NCBI GenBank assembly: GCA_965214875.1 | Contig: OZ243980.1 | Coordinates: 310,001-374,000, forward strand | Direction of reading: 5' to 3' | Length of the DNA stretch: 64,000 bases | Source: CBDAUN01 sp965214875 | GTDB taxonomy: Bacteria > Pseudomonadota > Gammaproteobacteria > Arenicellales > JAJDZL01 | Shown here: one piece after another, positions 51,438 to 61,470 of the stretch | Position numbering within the stretch: position 1 is the stretch's first letter | Layout of the letters: every line of letters begins with the position of its first letter | Position numbers and translations under genes: made by a program | Notes under the pieces: generated by a model | Told to the model about the DNA's origin: nothing | The model's input: only the letters and a program-made list of their open reading frames with translations | The model's database searches: none

Positions 51438-53528
51438 ATGACAAAGCCGAGAAAACCCAACCGCCTTATCAATGAAACAAGCCCCTACCTGCTTCAGCAT
51501 GCGCGCAATCCGGTAGACTGGTATCCATGGGGCCCAGAGGCTCTTGATCGCGCTTGTTCTGAGAACAAGCTGATTTTGCTCTCGATCGGGTACTCCGCAT
51601 GTCATTGGTGCCATGTGATGGAGCGCGAGTCGTTTGAAAACGCCGAAGTCGCCGAACTGATGAATGAGCTCTACGTTTGCATCAAGGTCGACCGCGAAGA
51701 GCGCCCCGATCTAGACAAAATCTATCAGGCCTCTCATCAGATTTTTCAAAAGCGCCCTGGCGGCTGGCCTTTGACGGTTTTCGTGAAGCCGCACAATCTG
51801 ATGCCGATTTTCGTCGGAACCTATTTCCCGCCAGCCGACCGCGGCGGCATGATCGGCTTTAGCTCGCTGTTGCAGCGCATTCAATCCCACTATGCGAACA
51901 ACAAGGACCAGTTCGCCGAAGCCTACCCGCAAATCAAAGAAGCGGTGACGAAATCCACATCAACTGTCGATCGAGATGCGAGCCAATCGTTGCGAGCGTT
52001 GCCCGAATTGTGCGTTCGCGAACTTAAGAACGCATACGATCCGGTCCATGGCGGGTTCAGCAGCGCCCCCAAGTTCCCGCTTGCTGCGCAGATCGCAGCG
52101 CTTGTGCAGTTCTCGCAATCTGCCTTATCCACTGCCCGGATGCGCGGTCTTGCCTTGCAGATGGCTGAGCACACTCTCGAAGCGATGGCCAATGGCGGCA
52201 TCCAGGATCACATCGGCGGCGGTTTTTGCCGCTATTCGGTCGACGAAAGGTGGGAGATCCCGCATTTTGAAAAAATGCTGTACGACAATGCGGCGCTGCT
52301 GCCTTTATATGCGCAAGCCGCGCGGATTTGCGCCAGGCGGGAATTCGAGCAAGTCGCGCTGGATATGGCGCAATGGGTCGTGCGGGAGATGCAGTCTCCA
52401 GAAGGAGGGTACTATTCGGCCTTTGATGCCGACTCTGAGGGGGAAGAGGGAAAGTTCTATGTCTGGACCGCTGAGGCGATTCAGCATCTTTTGACTGACG
52501 AGGAATTTGGAATCGTCAACGATCATTTCGGACTTGATGGAGCTGTCAACTTCGAAGGCAAGTGGCATCTGCGAGTCGAGACCGGGCTTGAAGACGTTGC
52601 AAGGTCGCATGGCGTTTCGATTGAAGCGGCTCGCAATACGCTTCAATCGGCTAAGACAAAGCTGTTCGGGCACCGCTCACGCAGAGTTCCGCCCGATCGA
52701 GACGATAAGATACTTGTGTCTTGGAATGGATTGATGATTCGTGGCATGGCGGCCGCGGCTTGGATGCTCGGCAGACCCGAGTTCTTGGATTCGGCAGAAA
52801 AGGCCGTGAGCTTTATTCGAGAGACGATGTGGAAGAATGGGAGGCTTAAGGCTGTGGCAAAGGATGGCAAGGCGCGATTCAACGCCTATCTTGACGACTA
52901 CATCTTTCTCGCAGCCGGTCTTCTCGAACTGTTGCAGGCGCGCTGGCGAAGCGAGGACCTGGCATTTGCGATCGAGCTCGTCGATGCCGTGCTGAAGCAT
53001 TTCCGGGACGAAAATACAGGCTTGCTGTTCTTTACCTCCGACGATCACGAAGATCTTCTTGTACGTATCACTCCAACCTATGATGATGCAACGCCATCAG
53101 GGAACGGGCTGGCAGCGCATTGCCTGATTCGACTCGGCTACGTTCTTGGCAATACCGCCTATGTGGAAGCGGGCGAGAAGATTCTGCACAGCTTGCACGC
53201 AACGGCTGAAGCCATGCCGACAGCGCTTGGAACGACGATGTGCGCGATCATTGAAAAGTTCAATCCCGGCACCATCGTGATCCTGCGCGGGAAGCGGGAG
53301 CAATTGAAAATCTGGCAACAGTCGATTGCGAACAGCATGCCGTTGACCGCATACGTCCTGGCCATCCCTGATCACGAGCAGGATTTGCCGGAATCTTTGA
53401 CGCTTCGAAAGCCGGTCGGCGGATCCCCCGTCGGCTATGTTTGCAAGGGCCATGTGTGCAGTGCGCCGTTCGATTCGCTAGAACCGCTTATCGCGCACCT
53501 AGCTGAGAATGACGCTTTGCAGCATTGA
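51438..53528 (+). CDS. YyaL-like thioredoxin-fold / DUF255 protein
   Basis: A 696-residue protein of the DUF255 or SPATA20 family. The N-terminal thioredoxin-like domain (about 1-175) opens with Glu-Thr-Ser-Pro-Tyr-Leu-Leu-Gln-His-Ala and carries a CxxC as Cys-His-Trp-Cys. The rest is an (alpha/alpha)6 barrel like N-acylglucosamine 2-epimerases, with Glu-Lys-Met-Leu-Tyr-Asp-Asn-Ala and Asp-Ala-Asp-Ser-Glu-Gly. The family is highly conserved, yet its activity is not settled. ATG 51438 fits. Confidence 0.93.
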   Translation: MTKPRKPNRLINETSPYLLQHARNPVDWYPWGPEALDRACSENKLILLSIGYSACHWCHVMERESFENAEVAELMNELYVCIKVDREERPDLDKIYQASHQIFQKRPGGWPLTVFVKPHNLMPIFVGTYFPPADRGGMIGFSSLLQRIQSHYANNKDQFAEAYPQIKEAVTKSTSTVDRDASQSLRALPELCVRELKNAYDPVHGGFSSAPKFPLAAQIAALVQFSQSALSTARMRGLALQMAEHTLEAMANGGIQDHIGGGFCRYSVDERWEIPHFEKMLYDNAALLPLYAQAARICARREFEQVALDMAQWVVREMQSPEGGYYSAFDADSEGEEGKFYVWTAEAIQHLLTDEEFGIVNDHFGLDGAVNFEGKWHLRVETGLEDVARSHGVSIEAARNTLQSAKTKLFGHRSRRVPPDRDDKILVSWNGLMIRGMAAAAWMLGRPEFLDSAEKAVSFIRETMWKNGRLKAVAKDGKARFNAYLDDYIFLAAGLLELLQARWRSEDLAFAIELVDAVLKHFRDENTGLLFFTSDDHEDLLVRITPTYDDATPSGNGLAAHCLIRLGYVLGNTAYVEAGEKILHSLHATAEAMPTALGTTMCAIIEKFNPGTIVILRGKREQLKIWQQSIANSMPLTAYVLAIPDHEQDLPESLTLRKPVGGSPVGYVCKGHVCSAPFDSLEPLIAHLAENDALQH

Positions 53529-53901
53529 AATTGCGCACCGAAGCTCTGCTTTAAATTGTTGCGTCCAAACTTTTTCGCCGCAATGGCACGTTCGTCGCCG
53601 AAAGGCCGCATCCGGTCAAAATCGGTATCAGGGATTTTGAGGCTGTTTGCCGCTCTTTCACGAACCCGGCCTTCCGGAAGCAAATCGGCAAAAAATGATG
53701 CGCAAGTCTGGATTCCGAAACGAATTCGCACAATTGCAAAGGCAACGACTGTTCATTTAGAACGCTGGCGGCTGGCCGTTCAGAGTTGTATCGACAGCCA
53801 ATCCGGCTTATGGAATCCTGCTGTAGAAACAGCAAGTCATCTTGCGAGGCGCGGGCCGCTCGCTGTGAGCATTGAAGTTGACGCAGATTGACAAAAGGCC
53901 C
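53529..53901 (-). pseudogene. Possible HipA N-terminal fragment, decayed
   Basis: Between the YyaL-like and MFS genes there is no intact gene. On the minus strand, about 53600-53730, one frame reads Phe-Phe-Ala-Asp-Leu-Leu-Pro-Glu-Gly-Arg-Val-Arg-Glu-Arg-Ala-Ala, which closely resembles the N-terminal Leu-Leu-Pro-Glu-Gly motif of HipA kinases. The preceding part (Arg-Tyr-Asn...Ser-Leu-Pro-Leu-Gln) appears in another frame. No kinase domain follows. Reported as a weak candidate remnant. Confidence 0.35.
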
Positions 53902-55077
53902 TTAGCAGTGCTGGTTCGCTGAACGGCTGCGCGCAATGACGACCAGTAAAAAGGCTACCGCCATCGCCAGCATCACCGCTATGAAACCATGCGGGTCCCA
54001 AACATCCATCACTGGTCCCGCAATCGCAGGACCTGCTCCCCCTGCAAAGCCCCACATGAATCCGAACATGGCGTTGCCAGCTGCCAGCTGGCCGCCCCTG
54101 AAGCGCTGGCCCATCAGCGTAAGCGCAATGGTGTAGGTTCCCGCCAGACCGCCGCCCCACAGCAGCAAAACGATGAAAGTCAAAACATTGCTGCTGATCG
54201 TCATGGGCAGCAACGTCGCCCCAATTACCGTCGCAACAGCGCATCCGGACATGATCGAGACCCGATTGACATTGTCGGCTAGCCAGCCGATCAGCGGTTG
54301 CGCTATCATTGATCCTGCGGCAACGACGGTAAGCAAAAAAGCGGCGTATTCGGCACTCAGTCCGTTTCGAACGGCATAGACCGGCAGCAAAGTCACCATT
54401 GTCGCTTCCTCGAACGAGACCATCGCCGCCGCCGCAACAAGCACCGGCGCGAGCCACACGAACCCGAAAACTTGCGAAACGCGTCCCTCCGAAAAGTTCG
54501 GCCGCGAATAGCGTGTAAACCAAAGCGGTATGAAGCAAACGCCCATGATCGCTGCCGGAATCAGAAAAGGCAGATAGCCCTGAGTGCCGAGCGCCACAAT
54601 GAACAACGGGCCCGCCGCGAACGTCAAGCTGAGAGTAAAGGTGTATATCCCGACAACACGCCCCCGGTAGCGCTCTTCTGCGATTTCGTTGATCCACGTC
54701 TCGCTGGCAATGTACAAGCCGGAGCCTGCAACACCCATCAAAAAACGAATTGCGAACCACACTGCGATGCTGTCGTTGAAGGCTAGGCTAGCCAGGAAAA
54801 TCAAATCCAGCGCGATGCATATAGCGACGAGCATGGTGATGTTCATCGAGCGCATTACTATTGGAACGAACGGCGAGACTAGCACAGTCGAGATAAACGG
54901 CATCATGCCCATCAGTCCGATCATTGTGCCGCTGAATCCGCGTTCCTCCATATTCAGGCTGATCAGCGGATAGACCAATCCGGTAGTAAGCCCGTAGACT
55001 GCGATTACGGCAATGATCGAAAGCAGTACGCGCCGCCGCGCGATATCAGGGATGTCTGGAATAATGGATTTGAGCAT
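53902..55077 (-). CDS. MFS transporter
   Basis: A 391-residue transporter of 12 predicted helices. The loop 2-3 motif is degenerate. The acidic Tyr-Arg-Gly-Arg-Val-Val-Gly in the helix 4-5 region and Ile-Gly-Trp-Leu-Ala-Asp-Asn in helix 8-9 fit the YcaD/UMF1-like branches. Substrate unknown. It follows the gamma-glutamyltransferase gene by 6 bp and could export or import gamma-glutamyl products; this is inference. Confidence 0.88.
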   Translation of the reverse strand: MLKSIIPDIPDIARRRVLLSIIAVIAVYGLTTGLVYPLISLNMEERGFSGTMIGLMGMMPFISTVLVSPFVPIVMRSMNITMLVAICIALDLIFLASLAFNDSIAVWFAIRFLMGVAGSGLYIASETWINEIAEERYRGRVVGIYTFTLSLTFAAGPLFIVALGTQGYLPFLIPAAIMGVCFIPLWFTRYSRPNFSEGRVSQVFGFVWLAPVLVAAAAMVSFEEATMVTLLPVYAVRNGLSAEYAAFLLTVVAAGSMIAQPLIGWLADNVNRVSIMSGCAVATVIGATLLPMTISSNVLTFIVLLLWGGGLAGTYTIALTLMGQRFRGGQLAAGNAMFGFMWGFAGGAGPAIAGPVMDVWDPHGFIAVMLAMAVAFLLVVIARSRSANQHC

Positions 55078-55083
55078 GATGCG

Positions 55084-56607
55084 CTAAGCAACGAAGACGC
55101 AATGACCGGCACGCCGCTCATCGCCGGCGCCGTCCAGTTGGCCACCTTTTTTCTGCACTGTATGCACACCGCCGAAAAAGACGTTGCGTTGCGAAAACAA
55201 AACATGCTCATCATGTTCTGCAAGCGCCTGTTCCAATGCCGGTGGTTCAAAGAAGTCTTCCGCAAAGGCAGTGCCGTCGTAGACATGCAGGCGCGGTGCC
55301 CGTACCGCCTGTTCGGTCGTCATGTCAAATTCAATCAGATTGGTCAGAACCTGCTGGATTGCTGAAGGTATCCGGTTTGAGCCGCCAGAGCCGGTCACTA
55401 CCATTGATTCCCTATTTATCGCGATCGACGGGCACATCATCGAGCTGAGGCGCCTGTTTACAGGCCATTTGCTCAAACCATCCGGGTTCAGGTCGTCCTC
55501 TCCGAGCATGTTGTTCAGCATGATGCCGGTGCCAGGAATCATGACCCCGCAGCCTTCGCCATTGCTCGTGGTCAAAGCGGCGGCATTGCCGTACTTGTCG
55601 ATTACCGAGATGTGCGTGGTGCCGCGATAGGCTTGTTGCCATTGCATCTTGATGTCTCGATACGCATCGAATAAAGCAGCATCAATGCCTGCCTGTTCGT
55701 GACTTTGCACACTGTCTAGAACGCTGATTCGCTTCAGCCCGTCAAGCACAGCCCTAAGATGCAATGCTGAGCCGAACCGGCCCAGTTCCGGTTGCGCCTG
55801 TTCCAGAACCTTTAGTGCCATTCCGATTCGAATGCCGCCGACCGACGGTGCCGGATTGAGCAGCAGACGATGGTTCCGGTAGTTGATTTTAAGAGGCTCG
55901 CGAAAGATTGCTTGATATTCAGTCATGTCTTGACGAGTAACCACACCTCCGCGGTTGCGGCTGAGTTCGTCTAGTGTCTTTGCCACCTCGCCGCGATAGA
56001 AAAGATCATCGCCTTCGCAGGCTAGCGATTCGAGCAGATCAACGTATTCCGGCATGTAGATTCTCTCTCCAGCTCCCGCCGGAACACCACACTGTCGCTT
56101 GCTAGCATAGAATTCGCTTGCCGAAGGCGACATGAAAATCGGTGTCAAGATGGAGAGCAGATAGGCTTGTGCCGATGTGATTTCAACGCCATGGGCGAGA
56201 GCATCGCAAACAGGCTGAATCAATTCTCGCATCGGCATTGTTCCGAATCGACGCGCTGTCTCGAAGGCTCCCTTCACGCATCCGGGTACCGCGCTTGTCC
56301 CAGCTCCGATGTGAAAGACTTGCTGAGCGCTGCCGAAATCGCATACAAATGAATCCACGCTGATTTCATCTTCCGCTTTCGATGTTGCCGGCGTTTGAGT
56401 GAAAAAATCGACCAGCACCGGCTTGCCATCTCGAGGATGGGCCATGAGAAAACCGCCGCCGCCCAGGGAGCTGAGCGCAGGTTCGCAAACGCAAGCGGTA
56501 AAAAGCGCTCCGATAGCGGCATCGAATGCGTTGCCGCCGGAGCGAAGTATTGCCGCTGCGGACTCCGCGGTTAGGCGATGGCCCGCGGCGACTATTGAAC
56601 TTGGCAT
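55084..56607 (-). CDS. ggt: Gamma-glutamyltransferase
   Basis: A 507-residue Ntn-hydrolase. Its self-cleavage site and nucleophile Thr lie in Arg-Gly-Thr-Thr-His-Ile-Ser-Val-Ile-Asp, with downstream Ser-Asn-Gly-Glu-Gly and Gly-Ser-Gly-Gly-Ser-Asn. It lacks a signal peptide, unlike periplasmic E. coli Ggt, and at 507 residues is rather short, so it may act in the cytosol on glutathione or a related gamma-glutamyl compound. It shares an operon with the MFS gene. Confidence 0.9.
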   Translation of the reverse strand: MPSSIVAAGHRLTAESAAAILRSGGNAFDAAIGALFTACVCEPALSSLGGGGFLMAHPRDGKPVLVDFFTQTPATSKAEDEISVDSFVCDFGSAQQVFHIGAGTSAVPGCVKGAFETARRFGTMPMRELIQPVCDALAHGVEITSAQAYLLSILTPIFMSPSASEFYASKRQCGVPAGAGERIYMPEYVDLLESLACEGDDLFYRGEVAKTLDELSRNRGGVVTRQDMTEYQAIFREPLKINYRNHRLLLNPAPSVGGIRIGMALKVLEQAQPELGRFGSALHLRAVLDGLKRISVLDSVQSHEQAGIDAALFDAYRDIKMQWQQAYRGTTHISVIDKYGNAAALTTSNGEGCGVMIPGTGIMLNNMLGEDDLNPDGLSKWPVNRRLSSMMCPSIAINRESMVVTGSGGSNRIPSAIQQVLTNLIEFDMTTEQAVRAPRLHVYDGTAFAEDFFEPPALEQALAEHDEHVLFSQRNVFFGGVHTVQKKGGQLDGAGDERRAGHCVFVA

Positions 56608-56823
56608 GACGGATACTGGACCATTGGGCTTTCGAGGTGGGCAGATTCGCTATAGGTGCTAAAATTGATCGGCGAGTCGAATAGATTATGGTATCAGCGA
56701 TTGACCATAGGATGCCGCGTTCACGCCGAGAAAGATTTCATGCGTGTCGCTAGTCCCTATGCCTAGTCAATTACGGAATACGCAACCGCTTGCATCTAGC
56801 ACACTAAACCGAGGATAGGGTTC

Positions 56824-58071
56824 ATGTACAACCACATTAGCATACCGGAATCCGGCGAGAAACTTGCCATAAAAAACGGTGCCTTGCGCGTTCCGGATCA
56901 ACCGATAATCGGCTACGTTGAAGGTGACGGAATCGGGCCGGATATCACGCGCGCATCGATGCGCGTATGGGACGCTGCCGTAGAGCGCGCCTATGGCGGG
57001 CGGCGGAAAGTCCATTGGTGCGAACTGTACATGGGCGAAAAAGCCGGTGGCTTGTACGATGGCGATTTTTTCCCGCGCGAGTCGCTTGACGCGATTGAAG
57101 AACTGATCGTGGCCATCAAAGGTCCGCTTTCGACCCCCGTCGGCGGCGGTTTCCGCTCTTTGAATGTGTCGCTGCGACAGTCGCTTGACTTGTATGCCTG
57201 TGTGCGTCCGGTGAAGTATTTTGCCGGCGTGCCATCGCCCATGCAACGCCCCGAAGAGGTCGATGTCGTGATCTTTCGCGAAAATACCGAAGATGTCTAT
57301 TCCGGGATAGAATTCCAAAGCGGCACCCCTGAAAACGAGAAACTGGCAAAGTTTCTGCGCGAAGAGATGAAAGTCGAATTTGCACAAGGTGCCGGCCTTG
57401 GCGTCAAACCGGTCAGTGAAGCGCGCACCAAAAGACTGGTGCGAAAGGCGATTCAGCACACCATCGCTAGCAACCGAAAGAGCGTCACCTTAGTGCACAA
57501 GGGCAATATCATGAAGTTTACCGAAGGCGCCTTTCGGGCTTGGGGCTACGAACTGGCAGCTGAAGAATTCGCTGATCAGACGATTTCAGAGAGCGATGTC
57601 TGGGATTTGCACGACGGACATGCGCCGCAAGGCAAGATTGTGATCAAGGATCGGATTGCCGATATCATGTTTCAGCTGATGCAACTTCGTCCGGCCGAGT
57701 TCGATGTGATTGCGACGACCAATCTAAACGGCGACTATCTGTCGGATGCGGTAGCCGCTGAGGTGGGTGGAATCGGCATCGCGCCCGGCGCCAATGTCGC
57801 TGATCATGTCGCCGTATTCGAAGCGACTCATGGCACGGCGCCCAAGTACGCCAATCTCGACAAGGTCAACCCGTCTTCATTGCTGCTATCCGGGGTCATG
57901 CTGCTTGAATATATCGGCTGGAATGAAGCGGCCGACCTGATCAATCAAGCCTATCCAAAAGTGATTGCGGATGGTACTGTGACCTATGATTTTGCAAGGC
58001 TGATGCCGTCTGCCAGCGAGGTGTCGACCAGCCGGTTCGCCGATGCCCTGATTGATCGGCTAAGCGGCTAA
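56824..58071 (+). CDS. icd: NADP-dependent isocitrate dehydrogenase
   Basis: A 415-residue homodimeric enzyme of the TCA cycle, converting isocitrate to 2-oxoglutarate. Family motifs include Gly-Asp-Gly-Ile-Gly-Pro-Asp, the substrate-binding Phe-Arg-Ser-Leu-Asn-Val-Ser-Leu-Arg-Gln with the Ser phosphorylated in E. coli by AceK, and Thr-His-Gly-Thr-Ala-Pro-Lys-Tyr for the cofactor. The His/Lys pair here is typical for NADP use. GGG lies 5 bp before the ATG. Confidence 0.96.
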   Translation: MYNHISIPESGEKLAIKNGALRVPDQPIIGYVEGDGIGPDITRASMRVWDAAVERAYGGRRKVHWCELYMGEKAGGLYDGDFFPRESLDAIEELIVAIKGPLSTPVGGGFRSLNVSLRQSLDLYACVRPVKYFAGVPSPMQRPEEVDVVIFRENTEDVYSGIEFQSGTPENEKLAKFLREEMKVEFAQGAGLGVKPVSEARTKRLVRKAIQHTIASNRKSVTLVHKGNIMKFTEGAFRAWGYELAAEEFADQTISESDVWDLHDGHAPQGKIVIKDRIADIMFQLMQLRPAEFDVIATTNLNGDYLSDAVAAEVGGIGIAPGANVADHVAVFEATHGTAPKYANLDKVNPSSLLLSGVMLLEYIGWNEAADLINQAYPKVIADGTVTYDFARLMPSASEVSTSRFADALIDRLSG

Positions 58072-58083
58072 TCCGAGTTTATG

Positions 58084-58746
58084 TCAGGTGCGGCTTCGGG
58101 GTTTGCTGTCGCCGTCTGCGGCGCGCCATAGGTACCAGCTAGCGACGCTGCGGTATGGCGACCACTTTTTGCCTGCCTCCACCACTTCGGCAGGTTTGGG
58201 CATTTCTTCGAGACCGTAGGTGATCATAAACCCTCGCCGGATGCCAAGATCAGTTGAAGGCAGCACGTCGCCTCGACCCAGATTGAAGATCAGCAGCATT
58301 TCAGCGGTCCAGGGACCGATTCCGCGAACAGCTGAAAAAGCTTCGACAATTTCCTGGTTGCCCATTTTTGTGATTTGCTTTGAACCTGGCAGCTCGTTCT
58401 TGCACGTTTTGTCTGCGAGATCTTTGACTGCTTGAACCTTCGCGGCCGATAGACCGCAACCGCGCAGCGCTGCATCTGGCGTATTGAGTATGTCTGATGC
58501 CCGCGGGCTCGATTGGTCGGGATAGTTCGCCAGCAATCGACCGTGGATTGTGGCGGCGGCGCGTCCTGACAGCTGTTGATAGACGATTGACTGCAGCAAT
58601 GCTTCAAAAGGAGTTTGCTTAGGTTCAAACTCCAGCTTGAATTCGCCGACCTGATCGATCATGTGCGCCAGCTTGGCATCGCACTGGCGAAGATGCGCGA
58701 CAGCTGCGACAGCGTCGTACGGATATTGAACTTTTGCGGACGGCAT
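58084..58746 (-). CDS. AlkA-like DNA-3-methyladenine glycosylase
   Basis: A 220-residue HhH-GPD base-excision glycosylase. The helix-hairpin-helix is Val-Arg-Gly-Ile-Gly-Pro-Trp-Thr-Ala-Glu, and the catalytic Asp is in Leu-Pro-Ser-Thr-Asp-Leu-Gly. It has no Ada or N-terminal TATA-like domain, so it resembles the short Mag/AlkA2 forms. It removes alkylated purines. The ATG overlaps the stop of the OmpA-domain gene by 1 bp (TGATG), so the two are coupled. Confidence 0.92.
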   Translation of the reverse strand: MPSAKVQYPYDAVAAVAHLRQCDAKLAHMIDQVGEFKLEFEPKQTPFEALLQSIVYQQLSGRAAATIHGRLLANYPDQSSPRASDILNTPDAALRGCGLSAAKVQAVKDLADKTCKNELPGSKQITKMGNQEIVEAFSAVRGIGPWTAEMLLIFNLGRGDVLPSTDLGIRRGFMITYGLEEMPKPAEVVEAGKKWSPYRSVASWYLWRAADGDSKPRSRT

Positions 58747-60317
58747 CAGCTCTGAGCATTGTCGACCGATTCAAGCGGCGGGCTGAGCAGAATTTCTAAA
58801 CGGCGATTGCGCGTTCGGCCCGCTTCGTTTTCATTGGTGTCGATCGGCCTGGTCTCGCCGAATGCAACAGCGCGAACACTTTCGGCAGGCAGGCCTTTGC
58901 CGATGAGAAAGCGTGCCGCAGAAGTGGCGCGTGCCGCAGACAGTTCCCAGTTGGTCGGATAGATCGTGGCCAGATTCGCTGTGATCGGCACGTTGTCTGT
59001 ATGCCCTTCAAGGCTGATCAGGCGATCGCCATGCGCTATCAAGGTGTCGAAAATCAGCGTGAGCGCTTGCTTGCCTTCGTTGGTCAGCGCGGCTGAACCG
59101 GAATCGAACAGGATGTCATTTGCGACGGTAATGACATAGAAATCCGAGTGTATTTCACTAATCTGCAGCTCGAACTCGGCCAATTGCACCGAATGGTCCT
59201 GCTTTAAGCTCCGGATTGCTTCGTCCAGTTCTCGGACGAGCAGCTCGTTCGCCAGAATGGTCTGATCCTTTTCGGTCAGCAATTTGCCTTGCTGCTGTAG
59301 CTGGGGCACCAGCTCTTCGATCCGATTCGTCAGCGCTTCGACTTCTAGCCGAAGGTCGCGATTGGATTCGAACAGCGTTCTACTGTTATTCGCTGTGGTC
59401 AGAAGTTGCTCGTTAAGCCTGTTCTCATTTTCGTCAGCGCGCGATTTTTCCATTTGCATTTGCTCGCGCATCCGTTGCAGCATTTCCTCTTGCATTCGCA
59501 ATTTGGCTCGGAGGCGCCGCAGGTGCCCGGTGGAGTGTTTCAGCCTCTGGCTGATATATTCGCGGTCGGTTTGCAAAGGGCTGTATTGCGTAGTGCCGTT
59601 AAGCACGACAGCAGGCATGGCGCTTCTTTCGGTCATCGCAGCGGTTGAAGCGTCGGATGCCTGCTTGAGATCGTCAAGTTTTGTTTGCAACGAGACGACC
59701 GTATCTTCAAGACTAGAAGCAACCTGTTTCAGATCTGAAGCGGTATCGGAAGCATTGGCTGCAGGTTCATCGATCATGGCATCGACGCGCTGTTCAAGTG
59801 TCGCAACCAGCGACCCGATTTGTTCAGACTCTTGCAGCAATGATACGAGCATCGCTTTCTCTTTTTCCAAGTCCTCCGTTTGCTTTTTGAGAGTTGCGTT
59901 GATCGCTTGCACCGCCGCCGCAGTCTGGTCAGCGTTTTGAGATAGCGCAGATTCGGCTGCCTGATTGCTTTGCACGATTGCCGCTCTCAGTTCTGTGACT
60001 AGCTCGTCGGTCTCGATGTTGCGATTCGTCAATTCGCCGATCTGATTTTTCAGTCGCTCATGACGCTGCTTCAAATCGCTGTTCAGGCTGATCAAGCCGG
60101 TGTTTTCTACCTGAAGACTGCGATAGTCTTGCTCCAGCGTAGCGAATTTGCTTTCCAGATTCTGATTGTTTTGCGCGGATCCGTTCTGCTGCTTCGGATT
60201 AGGTTCAGATACAGCGTCATTAGTGGTCTCGGCGCGCTCGATCAGGTATCCGCCCCAGCCGAGAATTGCGACGACTGCCAAGATGATGGAAATAATCCAA
60301 GGAGTAGGTGACTTCAC
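58746..60317 (-). CDS. Membrane-anchored coiled-coil protein with OmpA domain
   Basis: A 523-residue protein. A membrane helix (about 7-26) is followed by a long coiled coil (about 50-390, with Gln/Glu/Leu-rich heptads), then an OmpA/MotB peptidoglycan-binding domain (Phe-Asp-Ser-Gly-Ser-Ala-Ala-Leu, Gly-His-Thr-Asp-Asn, Leu-Ser-x-x-Arg-Ala, Asn-Arg-Arg-Leu-Glu). No Tol or Mot partner gene is nearby. It probably links the inner membrane to the wall. Confidence 0.9.
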   Translation of the reverse strand: MKSPTPWIISIILAVVAILGWGGYLIERAETTNDAVSEPNPKQQNGSAQNNQNLESKFATLEQDYRSLQVENTGLISLNSDLKQRHERLKNQIGELTNRNIETDELVTELRAAIVQSNQAAESALSQNADQTAAAVQAINATLKKQTEDLEKEKAMLVSLLQESEQIGSLVATLEQRVDAMIDEPAANASDTASDLKQVASSLEDTVVSLQTKLDDLKQASDASTAAMTERSAMPAVVLNGTTQYSPLQTDREYISQRLKHSTGHLRRLRAKLRMQEEMLQRMREQMQMEKSRADENENRLNEQLLTTANNSRTLFESNRDLRLEVEALTNRIEELVPQLQQQGKLLTEKDQTILANELLVRELDEAIRSLKQDHSVQLAEFELQISEIHSDFYVITVANDILFDSGSAALTNEGKQALTLIFDTLIAHGDRLISLEGHTDNVPITANLATIYPTNWELSAARATSAARFLIGKGLPAESVRAVAFGETRPIDTNENEAGRTRNRRLEILLSPPLESVDNAQS

Positions 60318-60456
60318 GGCGCAACCTCTAATGCAGCTAGCCGCGCATGCGGACCGCTTTGTGAAAAACCAATTGCATAGCGAACTTGATGCCTCTGTGT
60401 TTCGTGTTGCTTTAATAGACGTTGACGGCGCGACTTAGTTGCCCATGCTGCCGGTT

Positions 60457-61068
60457 TCAAAGATCGCCTAAAGCGTTTGGCCTGATGATTTTGATGCGGC
60501 AAAAATTGACACAGTCCCAGATATCCACTTCTTCGTTCGACTGCTTGAAACTTCGTAAATCTTCTGGCTTCGAACGTCTCGAAATGACCGATTTCATCGC
60601 CATTATCACGCCTTGGTGGGCGACAATGCCGATTTCGCTAGTGCGCGATTCGCTGCCGATTCGCTCAATGGCCGGCCGCACCCGCCGTCGAACCTCATTC
60701 AGCGACTCGCCATCCGGGGCGGGTATCTCAAAGCAGCTGTTGCGCCAGGTTTCATACTCCTTCGGGCCGAGAGTTTGAGCCAGCTCACTCTCCAGGCATC
60801 CGTCATATCGGCCAAGATCGATTTCTGTGAAGTTGGGCTCGATAACCATTTGGATATTGTCATTAGCGATAATGCGCGCAGTTTCGATGGCTCTGGAAAG
60901 CGGTGAACTGATCAACGATGTTAGCGCGATATTGTCGTTTTGCAGGAGTTGCCGCACATGCAGGGCCTGTTCTTTGCCAATGCTGTTCAGCGGTATGTCT
61001 TTTCGTCCTTGAAATCGCTGTTCCGCGTTGTAGTTTGTTTGCCCGTGTCGAATAAAATGCAGAGCCAT
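60457..61068 (-). CDS. Histidine phosphatase family protein
   Basis: A 203-residue member of the phosphoglycerate mutase-like phosphatases (CobC/GpmB branch). The Arg-His-Gly motif is at 7-9 (Ile-Arg-His-Gly-Gln-Thr), Glu in Thr-Glu-Ile-Asp-Leu-Gly, and the second His in Val-Ala-His-Gln-Gly-Val. The natural substrate is unclear. Monocistronic. Confidence 0.88.
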   Translation of the reverse strand: MALHFIRHGQTNYNAEQRFQGRKDIPLNSIGKEQALHVRQLLQNDNIALTSLISSPLSRAIETARIIANDNIQMVIEPNFTEIDLGRYDGCLESELAQTLGPKEYETWRNSCFEIPAPDGESLNEVRRRVRPAIERIGSESRTSEIGIVAHQGVIMAMKSVISRRSKPEDLRSFKQSNEEVDIWDCVNFCRIKIIRPNALGDL

Positions 61069-61470
61069 GGCGGAAACAATTGGAATTTCGATGCAAATGG
61101 CTTATTTTAATGATACGGGTGCTCCGAGAGCCGCTTATGGCAGCATGACATGCCAGACTAGGCAGATCTAATTCTGCCAATTAGGTTATCGTGCAACATC
61201 CAAATGCAGAATATACAGCAAGTATGCCGGACCGGTGCAGATTTAGCAAAGAACGCCATCCAGTTTCATGCTGTTGCCTGTTAAAATTCCACTTTGAAAG
61301 CATTCAAGCGAATCAGGCGCTATCTTGAGAGGGCCACATGCGGCAGATCTGCCAAGGGGTGGCGGTTTGCATGACCGCGTTAGCTTGAATGCAGCAAGTA
61401 ATGCCGGCAATACAGCAAGTACAAAAAAACAGACCCACATCGCCTAAGCCCAACACGCAGAAAAGACCTC
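61069..61470. other. Intergenic region before the membrane-oxidoreductase gene
   Basis: About 400 bp of non-coding DNA between divergent genes. CAGCAAGTA with ATGCCGG following occurs in short copies near 61215 and 61395, and again as CAGCAAGTA near 61413. No RNA gene or strong hairpin was seen. Promoters for both genes lie here. Confidence 0.35.
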
